From: Chloroflexota bacterium
GTDB lineage: Bacteria > Chloroflexota > Anaerolineae > JACRMK01
Direction of reading: 5' to 3'
DNA: 11,049 nt
Assembly: GCA_016200765.1 (NCBI GenBank)
Contig: JACQEC010000019.1
Coordinates: forward strand, 1-11,049
Shown: positions 1 through 4,466 of the stretch, piece by piece
Layout: each line of letters begins with the position of its first letter
Position numbering within the stretch: the stretch's first letter is position 1
Made by a program: the position numbers and the translations under genes
The notes under the pieces: generated by a model
The model's database searches: none
Seen by the model: only the letters and a program-made list of their open reading frames with translations
What the model was told of the DNA's origin: nothing

Positions 1-101
1 AGGGGCGGAAACGGGCGGACGGCTGAGGATCATGGCGCTGTTTCACCTTCAATGATGACGATAGGCGTATTGTAATCGTTCTGTGAGCGCATGTCATTAC
101 T

Positions 102-158
102 ATTTGTCCTGTTTTTCGGGGGACATATGTCCTTTGCGATTGGGGACATCTGACAAAT
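102..158. promoter_or_regulatory. Doubled operator-like inverted repeat upstream of membrane-protein genes
   Basis: Four half-sites are regularly placed: TGTCC at 105-109, GGACA at 121-125, TGTCC at 128-132 and GGACA at 144-148. Each TGTCC/GGACA pair is separated by exactly 11 nt and the two pairs by TA, so the unit repeats with a 23-bp step. The centre is the perfect 12-bp palindrome GGACATATGTCC (121-132), and outer arms ATTTGTC (102-108) and GACAAAT (152-158) enclose the whole. This looks like two adjacent binding sites for a dimeric repressor or activator on the same DNA face-step. No regulator gene is in view. The first gene downstream starts at 275. Confidence 0.5.
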
Positions 159-224
159 GAACGCTGTGCCGGTTTATGAGATACTCCCCACAACCCTCGA
201 CTGCGCTGTGACGGGGCCGGGGGT

Positions 225-277
225 TGATTTTTCGCGCAACGTGTCAATCAAAAATCATCAATCCAAAATCTAAAATG
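225..277. repeat. A+T-rich heptamer repeat replacing the leader of the first gene
   Basis: From about 245 to 277 the sequence is built of 7-bp units of the form NNNATCN (e.g. AAAATCA, TCAATCC, AAAATCT). A short opposite arm, TGATTTTT at 225-232, is complementary to AAAAATCA at 250-257. The array runs directly into the ATG at 275, so that start has no Shine-Dalgarno sequence. The same unit type recurs with two clear arms at 2694-2773. Confidence 0.55.
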
Positions 278-889
278 ACTACCAAGCGTCAGAGCCTGCC
301 GCCGCTCGAATCGGAAGAGGCGGAAACATCCTATATATCGCTGGGGTTGGTGGTGGTGGTCCTGCTCGCCATCGGCGCTTTCCTGCTGGTGACGACCGCT
401 CCGCTCGAGCGCCTGCTCGGCGGGAGCGCCTGGGCGGTCATCGGCGTCTACCACGGCCTGTCCGCCGGATTACTGCTCATCGTGGCAGCCATCGGGCTCT
501 ATCTGGCCTATCGCCTGTTCATCGGCCAGATCAAAGCCTTTCACGACCTGCAGTTGATGAGCGTGGTCGTCTCGACGCTGTCGTTTATCACCATCGCCTT
601 CGGCAACTGGATCTACATCGGCTATCGCAGCGCCGGCGGCGCGCGGGTGTATTTCCTGACCCACTACCCGGAACTGCACAAGGTCTTTTTCGAGTTCAAG
701 GAGTTTGTCGCGCTGTTCACCTTTCCGCTGGCCGTGGCCGCAACCTACATTCTTCTGCGCTACGGCGAGCAGCTGCTCCAACGGCGCTGGCTCAAGGCGA
801 CGGTGGCCGTACTGCTCGCGATGGTGTTTTTCTTTTTCGTCGTCGCGTTCAGCCTCGGCGCGGCCATTACGCGCATCAAGCCCGTCTAA
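275..889 (+). CDS. Conserved-type membrane protein with five predicted transmembrane helices, function unknown
   Basis: Encodes 204 aa. After a polar N-terminus (about 1-19) there are five strongly hydrophobic stretches at roughly 21-41, 53-79, 93-116, 141-163 and 173-197, so this is an integral membrane protein. Histidines lie near or within helices (H60, H90, H130, H135); this could suit haem or metal binding but no recognised motif supports it. I chose the ATG at 275 because upstream residues would be encoded by repeat sequence; an in-frame TTG at 224 is the alternative. There is no clear Shine-Dalgarno sequence. The next gene, also membrane-bound, follows after a 40-bp gap, and a cytochrome c relic lies about 0.8 kb downstream, so the pair may be the remains of an electron-transfer cluster. 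That link is inference. I do not recognise the family. Confidence 0.7.
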   Translation: MTTKRQSLPPLESEEAETSYISLGLVVVVLLAIGAFLLVTTAPLERLLGGSAWAVIGVYHGLSAGLLLIVAAIGLYLAYRLFIGQIKAFHDLQLMSVVVSTLSFITIAFGNWIYIGYRSAGGARVYFLTHYPELHKVFFEFKEFVALFTFPLAVAATYILLRYGEQLLQRRWLKATVAVLLAMVFFFFVVAFSLGAAITRIKPV

Positions 890-929
890 GATGAGGAGGC
901 ACGCAACGCGCTCACGCGATACGAGAACG

Positions 930-1280
930 ATGCAAACAGAGAGGATTCCCAGCGGCCCGGCGATTGCCGCGTTCACCGCGGCGGCCATTGGCTTGCTGGC
1001 GATGGCGGTCGCCAATCTCCTGCAAGAAACCGTCAAAGGTTTCGACCAGACCTTAATGGCTCTCGGCTCGTGGATGCCGAATCAGGACGGCATCGGCTCG
1101 TATTCCGGCGCGGAAACGATCCTGCTGGTCGCGTGGCTGGGGTCGTGGGCTGTCCTGCATCTCCTCCTGCGCGAGAAGCACATGGGGGTCAGGCCCTGGA
1201 CGATAGCGCTGGTGATCGGCGTGGCGCTGGCCACCCTCCTCGTTTGGCCGCCATTCATTGACTTCCTGATTGGCCGGTAG
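930..1280 (+). CDS. Small membrane protein with three predicted transmembrane helices, function unknown
   Basis: Encodes 116 aa with hydrophobic segments at about 10-31, 60-80 and 90-114. The pattern SYSGAETILLVAWLGSWAVLH (57-77) recalls, from memory only, small proteins with a conserved 'LSGKT...WLxxWxxLH' stretch seen near respiratory genes; I cannot confirm this. The start at 930 is chosen because the protein then begins MQTERIPSGP followed by a helix. An in-frame ATG at 891, two bases after the upstream stop, would add 13 arginine-rich residues. AGGAGG at 894-899 is oddly far (30 nt) from the 930 ATG. It probably forms an operon with the membrane gene ending at 889. A hairpin begins inside its stop codon. 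Confidence 0.65.
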   Translation: MQTERIPSGPAIAAFTAAAIGLLAMAVANLLQETVKGFDQTLMALGSWMPNQDGIGSYSGAETILLVAWLGSWAVLHLLLREKHMGVRPWTIALVIGVALATLLVWPPFIDFLIGR

Positions 1281-1328
1281 GGCAGGTCGCCGTCTTCCCC
1301 TTCTGCCCTCGCCCGCCGGGGCGCGGGC
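1279..1328 (+). terminator. Two adjacent hairpins after the small membrane gene
   Basis: AGGGCAG (1279-1285) pairs with CTGCCCT (1303-1309), and GCCCGC (1311-1316) pairs with GCGGGC (1323-1328). The first stem begins within the TAG stop codon. Neither stem is followed by a T tract, so this is at best a weak or factor-dependent terminator. Confidence 0.3.
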
Positions 1329-1341
1329 GCGTCATTGGCCT

Positions 1342-1572
1342 CTAGGGTTTGCGTTGGCCCGGCTTCGCCGGAGAGGCCAGCCCGGAGCCTGCCGAAGGGG
1401 GCAGGGCCGGAGAGCGGCTTTCCGAAGGGACCAGCCCTGAGCTTGCCGAAGGAGCGTTCAATCTCGGTTGAACATCTTCTGCGAAGACGATTTCGAGCGG
1501 CTCGTCGGACGCTTCTTCATCCGCAGAGGGCTCGGGTTGAGCGGGGCGCGGCTCCGCCGGTGATTTATCCAT
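1342..1572 (-). other. Doubtful reverse-strand ORF truncated by repeats
   Basis: From an ATG at 1572 an open frame gives 76 aa. The first 40 or so residues are acidic and proline-rich (MDKSPAEPRPAQPEPSADEE at the start) and look like a plausible protein N-terminus. The remainder is purely the translation of the CCTTCGGCAAGCTCAGG-type repeat cluster and reads as serine/proline/glycine-rich noise before a stop at 1342. There is no good Shine-Dalgarno sequence. It may be the 5' end of a gene destroyed by repeat insertion, or chance. I do not claim a function. Confidence 0.2.
1377..1453. repeat. Cluster of three degenerate TGAGC-N3-CCGAAGG repeats
   Basis: Three successive copies of one dispersed repeat lie at 1377-1400, 1407-1430 and 1431-1453. 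Copies 1 and 3 carry CCAGCCC(G/T)GAGC; copy 2 is more diverged. All end in CCGAAGGGG or a close variant. Single copies recur at 3395-3420, 6588-6613 (inverted) and 10433-10459 (inverted). A small hairpin, CCGGC-TTC-GCCGG (1359-1371), precedes the cluster. Motifs like CCTTCGACAAGCTCAGG occur dispersed in many bacterial genomes. Confidence 0.75.
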
Positions 1573-1585
1573 GGCTCTCAATCAC

Positions 1586-1668
1586 GTGGCTGATGGCTGA
1601 TGGCCGATGACTCATGGCGGTTTGCTATCGGCTATTCGCTATCGGCTATCGGCTATCGGCTATTCGCT
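1586..1668. repeat. Heptamer inverted-arm array A
   Basis: Seven-bp units run in phase: left-arm units of GATGGCT/GATGGCC type (about 1586-1619), a degenerate centre GTTTGCT (1620-1626), then right-arm units ATCGGCT and ATTCGCT (1627-1668). The arms are roughly complementary and would form a long imperfect hairpin with G·U pairs in a forward-strand transcript. Same family as 4333-4444, 7239-7330 and 8865-8927. This is the only member of the family not next to an intact gene's stop codon; it lies between the doubtful ORF and the cytochrome relic. Confidence 0.85.
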
Positions 1669-1684
1669 ACAGGATACATGCATT

Positions 1685-1865
1685 ATGCCTGCTTGCGCGC
1701 CCATTTTCAGTGATAAAGGTCACGACCGGCTCGTGACTTTTGTTACCGGCAAGCGACCCGGCCAACTCGACAAAGGTGGACTTGCCGCCCAAGGGCGGCA
1801 ACCCGTCGCTGACCGATCAGGATTTCGTTGACATCGTGTCGTACATTCGCACACTGCAAAAATAG
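1685..1865 (+). pseudogene. C-terminal relic of a c-type cytochrome, frameshifted and lacking the haem motif
   Basis: Reading 1737-1865 in one frame gives a protein tail containing PASDPANSTK, then VDLPPKGGNPSLTDQDF and VDIVSYIRTLQK before TAG. The 'DxPxKGGNPxLTDxDxxxIVxYIRxLQ' ending is typical of class I cytochrome c domains in membrane-bound oxidase and c552-type proteins. Upstream, the matching sequence (HDRLVTFVT, about 1720-1746) is in a different frame, and a TGA at 1734 blocks the tail frame, so a small deletion or frameshift separates the two parts. No CxxCH haem-binding motif is present between 1281 and 1740. This is therefore a decayed fragment, perhaps the third gene of a former cluster with the membrane proteins at 275 and 930. 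Confidence 0.65.
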
Positions 1866-1875
1866 GCCGTATAAT
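1846..1875 (+). promoter_or_regulatory. Candidate sigma70-type promoter for the cupin gene
   Basis: A perfect TATAAT lies at 1870-1875, with TTCGCA (4 of 6 matches) at 1846-1851 and an 18-bp spacer. It sits at the end of the cytochrome relic, 61 bp before the cupin start. A TTGACA at 1828-1833 is too far away to pair with it. Confidence 0.4.
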
Positions 1876-1936
1876 GCCGTAGCCGTGAGCCGTGGCTTGT
1901 ATGTGCAACGCCCTCGATTGAAAAAGGAGACCAGCG

Positions 1937-2245
1937 ATGGCCGCTACCGTTTATCCGAACTGGAGAGACACCGTTCGCTTTTCCGCCGATGGCCCCCAGC
2001 CGCAAGTATTGCTTGAGTCTGACAAGGTCAAGGTCGTGCTGGTCGGTCTGGAAGCGGGCCAGCGCCTGCCCCTGCACCCCGCGCCGGGCGCCGCCTATCA
2101 TATCTTGGAGGGCAGTGGGTGGTTTCTGTTGAACGCCGAGCGCATCGCCGTCAAGGCCGGCGCAACGGTCGTCGCGGCGGATGGCGACCGGCGCGGCTTT
2201 GAGGCCGAGACGCGCCTGGCCTTTCTGGGCGCGCGCGGCGTCTAG
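1937..2245 (+). CDS. Small single-domain cupin-like protein
   Basis: Encodes 102 aa. The region 39-65 has the shape of cupin motif 1: a glycine-rich turn, LPLHPAPG, then AYHILEGSGWF, with H47, H55 and E58 as possible ligands. The canonical first motif has HxH four residues before the glutamate; only a single histidine is present there. The second motif (about 74-96, GATVVAADGDRRGF) lacks the usual histidine. Small cupins of this kind bind metals or small ligands, but the incomplete histidine set means a catalytic role cannot be assumed. The start is well supported: AAGGAG at 1924-1929 lies 7 nt before the ATG. It is transcribed alone or with the SCP2 gene 83 bp downstream, which has its own likely promoter. 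Confidence 0.75.
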   Translation: MAATVYPNWRDTVRFSADGPQPQVLLESDKVKVVLVGLEAGQRLPLHPAPGAAYHILEGSGWFLLNAERIAVKAGATVVAADGDRRGFEAETRLAFLGARGV

Positions 2246-2250
2246 CCGAT

Positions 2251-2278
2251 TTGCCAAGCCCGTAAAGCGATATACAAT
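2251..2278 (+). promoter_or_regulatory. Likely sigma70-type promoter for the SCP2 gene
   Basis: TTGCCA at 2251-2256 (5 of 6) and TACAAT at 2273-2278 (5 of 6) are separated by 16 bp, just after the cupin stop codon and about 50 bp upstream of the SCP2 start. The local sequence is markedly more A+T-rich than its surroundings. Confidence 0.5.
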
Positions 2279-2328
2279 CTATACAAACAATCCCGCTCTT
2301 GGTTGTCACAGCCTGAAAGGAGAATAGA

Positions 2329-2664
2329 ATGAGTGAATCAGTAACCGCCCAACGGATCATGGACGGCATGAAAACCGCGTTCCAGCCGGACAAAGCCGCC
2401 GGTGTGGATGCCGTCGTCCAGTATATGTTGACCGGCGATGGCGGCGGCGAGTTTAACATGACCATCCGCGATGGTAAGATTGAGGTCCAGCCCGGCAAGG
2501 CGGCCTCGCCCAAGATGACGCTGACGGCGGACACGAACGACTACTATGACATCGTCACGGGCAAGCTGAACGCGATGGCCGCTTTCTCGTCGGGCAAGCT
2601 CAAACTCGGCGGCGACATGATGTTCGCCATGAAGCTCGCCACGTTCTTCGGCCGTAACATGTAA
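2329..2664 (+). CDS. SCP2 sterol-binding-domain protein
   Basis: Encodes 111 aa, the usual length of a stand-alone SCP2 domain. The layout matches the family: N-terminal helix (AQRIMDGMKTAFQP), then VVQYMLTGDGGGEFNMTIRDGKIEVQPG as two to three strands, ASPKMTLTADTNDYYDIVTG, and the C-terminal LNAMAAFSSGKLKLGGDMMFAMKL segment with the hallmark 'G+L+..GD..' turn. SCP2 domains bind lipids or acyl chains in a hydrophobic tunnel; no catalytic residues are expected. There is no signal peptide, so it is cytoplasmic. AAGGAG lies 7 nt before the ATG. It is followed by an A+T-rich heptamer inverted repeat and a strong hairpin. The specific ligand cannot be told. Confidence 0.88.
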   Translation: MSESVTAQRIMDGMKTAFQPDKAAGVDAVVQYMLTGDGGGEFNMTIRDGKIEVQPGKAASPKMTLTADTNDYYDIVTGKLNAMAAFSSGKLKLGGDMMFAMKLATFFGRNM

Positions 2665-2693
2665 CGGGGCATCCGGCCGCGTCATTCGTTTGT

Positions 2694-2773
2694 TTTTAGA
2701 TGGAAGATTTTGGATCCCCATTGACCCAGTGGAAGAAGCCCATCTGAAATCTAAAATCTCAAATCAAAAATCC
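2694..2773. repeat. A+T-rich heptamer repeat with two inverted arms
   Basis: The left arm (about 2694-2718) reads in 7-bp steps of TTTNNGA type (TTTTAGA, TGGAAGA, TTTTGGA). The right arm (about 2743-2771) is the reverse complement of the same unit (e.g. AAATCTA, AAATCTC). About 25 bp of unique sequence separates the arms. It sits about 30 bp after the SCP2 stop codon. The unit is the same as at 245-277 and shares its 7-bp period with the G+C-rich arrays. Confidence 0.65.
2721..2750 (+). promoter_or_regulatory. Weak candidate promoter for msrA
   Basis: TTGACC (2721-2726, 5 of 6) and TGAAAT (2745-2750, 4 of 6) are separated by 18 bp inside the repeat. If used, the 2775-2805 hairpin would lie in the msrA leader. 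Confidence 0.25.
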
Positions 2774-2774
2774 C

Positions 2775-2810
2775 GAAGCCCTCGTCATCGTCGCGCGAGG
2801 GCTTCCTCTT
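2775..2810 (+). terminator. Strong hairpin between the SCP2 gene and msrA
   Basis: GAAGCCCTCG (2775-2784) and CGAGGGCTTC (2796-2805) form a perfect 10-bp stem with an 11-nt loop, followed on the forward strand by CTCTT. On the reverse strand the stem is followed by GGGATTTTTG, a better T tract. It most simply ends the SCP2 transcript; because msrA starts only 27 bp later it could instead act as a leader attenuator. Confidence 0.65.
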
Positions 2811-2832
2811 ACCAGCGTTCAGGGAGGGGTAA

Positions 2833-3423
2833 ATGAATTCCGTCAAACCACAGCCCGCGAAAGCGAAAGAAGTCGCCACGCTCGGCGGCGGTTGTTTCTG
2901 GTGCGTCGAGGCCGTTTATGATGAACTGACGGGCGTCGAATCGGTCGAGTCCGGTTACGCCGGAGGCGCGGCCCCACAGCCGAGCTATGAGCAGGTCTGC
3001 ACGGGCAACACCGGTCACGCCGAAGTGATCCAACTCACTTTTGACCCGCAGGTGGTTTCCTACCGGCAAATCCTGGAAGTATTCTTCAGCGTCCACGACC
3101 CGACCACCCTCAACCGGCAGGGGGCCGACGCGGGCACGCAGTACCGCTCGGTCATCTTCTATCACAGCCCCGATCAGAAGGCGGCCGCCGAGCAAATCAT
3201 TCGTGAACTTAACGCGGCCAAAATCTGGAACGCGCCCATCGTCACGCAGGTCGCGCCGTTCAAAGCCTTTTACCGCGCCGAGGATTACCATCAGGAATAC
3301 TTCAAGCGCAATCCCTATCAAGGCTACTGCCGGGTGGTGATTGCGCCCAAGATGGCAAAGTTCCGCCAGCACTATCAGGAGCAGTTAAAACCGGCCAGCC
3401 CTGAGCCGGCCGAAGGGGCCTGA
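2833..3423 (+). CDS. msrA: Peptide-methionine (S)-S-oxide reductase MsrA
   Basis: Encodes 196 aa. MsrA reduces the S-epimer of methionine sulfoxide in oxidised proteins. The catalytic motif GGCFWC is at 19-24 (nucleophile C21); the family-typical VCTGNTGHAEVIQLTFDP begins at V55, with C56, G61, H62 and E64. The conserved DPTTLNRQGADAGTQYRS segment follows, then FYRAEDYHQEYF. C166 in QGYCRVV is the likely recycling cysteine. There is no signal peptide, so it is cytoplasmic. GGGAGGGG lies a few bases before the ATG. The natural domain should end near KFRQHYQEQLK; the last ten residues (PASPEPAEGA) are encoded by a dispersed repeat (3395-3420) and look like a late addition. The kinase gene begins 2 bp after the stop, suggesting co-transcription. 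Confidence 0.96.
   Translation: MNSVKPQPAKAKEVATLGGGCFWCVEAVYDELTGVESVESGYAGGAAPQPSYEQVCTGNTGHAEVIQLTFDPQVVSYRQILEVFFSVHDPTTLNRQGADAGTQYRSVIFYHSPDQKAAAEQIIRELNAAKIWNAPIVTQVAPFKAFYRAEDYHQEYFKRNPYQGYCRVVIAPKMAKFRQHYQEQLKPASPEPAEGA
3395..3420 (+). repeat. Dispersed TGAGC-N3-CCGAAGG repeat inside the msrA 3' end
   Basis: CCAGCCCTGAGC followed by CGGCCGAAGGGGCC abuts the msrA TGA at 3421. It encodes most of the C-terminal residues of MsrA, and its GAAGGGG (3412-3418) lies 7 nt before the kinase ATG, where it can serve as that gene's ribosome binding site. Confidence 0.75.
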
Positions 3424-3425
3424 CC

Positions 3426-4355
3426 ATGATTCCGCCGCCGTTCGCTCGCGCGATGGCCGAGCTGTACGGAGCCGCCGGCGATGAGTGGCTGGGCAGACTG
3501 CCGGCTCTGCTGGCCGAGTGCGAGCGGCGCTGGTCGCTGACGATCGGGCCGCCCTTTCCTAAACTGTCGTACAATTACGTCGCGCCCGCCATGCGCGCCG
3601 ATGGCTCCGAGGTCGTGCTCAAGGCGGGCGTGCCCAACCCGGAACTGCTCACGGAGATGGAGGCTCTGCGGCTCTACGATGGCCGCGGCATCGTCCGCCT
3701 GCTGGAGGCTGACCGCGAGCGGGGTGTCATGCTCCTGGAGCGGCTCTCGCCGGGAATGCCGCTGTCGAGCCTCGCCGACTCGGAACTTCACGCCGCGAAA
3801 GCGGACGAGCAAGCGACCGCGATTGCCGCCGGGGTGATGCGCCGGTTATGGCGGCCTCTGCCGCCCCAGCACCCGTTCCCCACCGTGGAAAAATGGGCCG
3901 AAGGACTCACTCGCCTGCGCGCACACTTTGGCGGCGGCACCGGCCCTTTTCCTACCCGCCTGGTCGAGGCCGCCGAAACGCTCTTCTGCGAACTGATCGC
4001 CTCGATGGCCGAGCCGGTGCTCCTGCACGGCGACCTGCACCACGACAACATTCTCTCCGCCGGTCGAGAGCCGTGGCTGGCGCTTGACCCGAAGGGGCTG
4101 GCGGGTGAGCCGGCCTATGAGGTCGGCGCGTTCTTGCGCAACCCCATGCCACAAATTCTCAACTGGCCCCAGCCGGAACGTCTGCTGGCCCGCCGCGTTG
4201 ACCAATTGGCCGAGGAACTGAACCTCGGCCGCGTCCGCCTCGCGGGTTGGGGGCTGGCGCAAGCGGTGCTGTCGGCGTGGTGGTCTTTTGAGGATCACGG
4301 CCACGGCTGGGAGGGCGCTATCGCCTGCGCCGGATGGCTGATGACCAATGGCTGA
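3426..4355 (+). CDS. Aminoglycoside/hydroxyurea kinase-family protein (APH(6), StrB-like)
   Basis: Encodes 309 aa of the APH(6)/hydroxyurea kinase family (Pfam APH_6_hur), which contains streptomycin 6-kinases; many chromosomal members have unknown substrates. Visible kinase elements: the ATP-binding lysine K66 in EVVLKAG, the following acidic helix (LLTEMEALRLYDG, with E77/E79), GVMLLERL, the catalytic loop HGDLHHDN at 201-208 (D203, N208) and the metal-binding DPKG at 221-224, followed by GEPAYEVGAFLRNP. The sequence is complete for a kinase fold and cytoplasmic. The start is 2 bp after msrA with a GAAGGGG supplied by the repeat in the msrA tail. The C-terminal residues (about WLMTNG) and the TGA lie within heptamer array B, so the original C-terminus was probably replaced. 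Whether it confers aminoglycoside resistance cannot be told. Confidence 0.88.
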   Translation: MIPPPFARAMAELYGAAGDEWLGRLPALLAECERRWSLTIGPPFPKLSYNYVAPAMRADGSEVVLKAGVPNPELLTEMEALRLYDGRGIVRLLEADRERGVMLLERLSPGMPLSSLADSELHAAKADEQATAIAAGVMRRLWRPLPPQHPFPTVEKWAEGLTRLRAHFGGGTGPFPTRLVEAAETLFCELIASMAEPVLLHGDLHHDNILSAGREPWLALDPKGLAGEPAYEVGAFLRNPMPQILNWPQPERLLARRVDQLAEELNLGRVRLAGWGLAQAVLSAWWSFEDHGHGWEGAIACAGWLMTNG

Positions 4356-4444
4356 TGGCTAATGGCCGATGGCTGATGGCCGATGGCTATCTGCTATCTG
4401 CCATTCGCTATCTGCTATCTGCTATCGGCCATCGGCCATCGGCT
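4333..4444. repeat. Heptamer inverted-arm array B, sixteen perfect 7-bp units
   Basis: Exactly 112 bp in unbroken 7-bp phase: eight left-arm units (GATGGCT, GATGGCC, AATGGCT, AATGGCC and one GATGACC) at 4333-4388, then eight right-arm units (ATCTGCT, ATCTGCC, ATTCGCT, ATCGGCC, ATCGGCT) at 4389-4444, with no loop between. It contains the stop codon of the kinase gene and ends 22 bp before the synthetase ATG. An in-frame ATG at 4383 inside the array would add 28 spurious residues to the synthetase. Confidence 0.92.
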
Positions 4445-4466
4445 CCGTAGATTGCAAGAGGTGCTT

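Noticed and set aside
1335..1610. Forward ORF of 91 residues across 1335-1610
   Set aside because: It consists of translated CCGAAGG repeats and has no ribosome binding site or domain.
1828..1875. Promoter using TTGACA at 1828 with TATAAT at 1870
   Set aside because: The 36-bp spacer is far too long; TTCGCA at 1846 fits better.
3426..4355. Acquired antibiotic-resistance gene
   Set aside because: It is APH(6)-family, but no transposase, integron or compositional break surrounds it; a housekeeping kinase of unknown substrate is equally likely.
4333..4444. CRISPR array
   Set aside because: The repeat is a continuous 7-bp unit without spacers, and the two halves are inverted relative to each other.
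4383..4466. N-terminal extension of the synthetase beginning at an ATG at 4383
   Set aside because: The 28 residues are the translation of array B; the ATG at 4467 has a good ribosome binding site and begins a normal protein.
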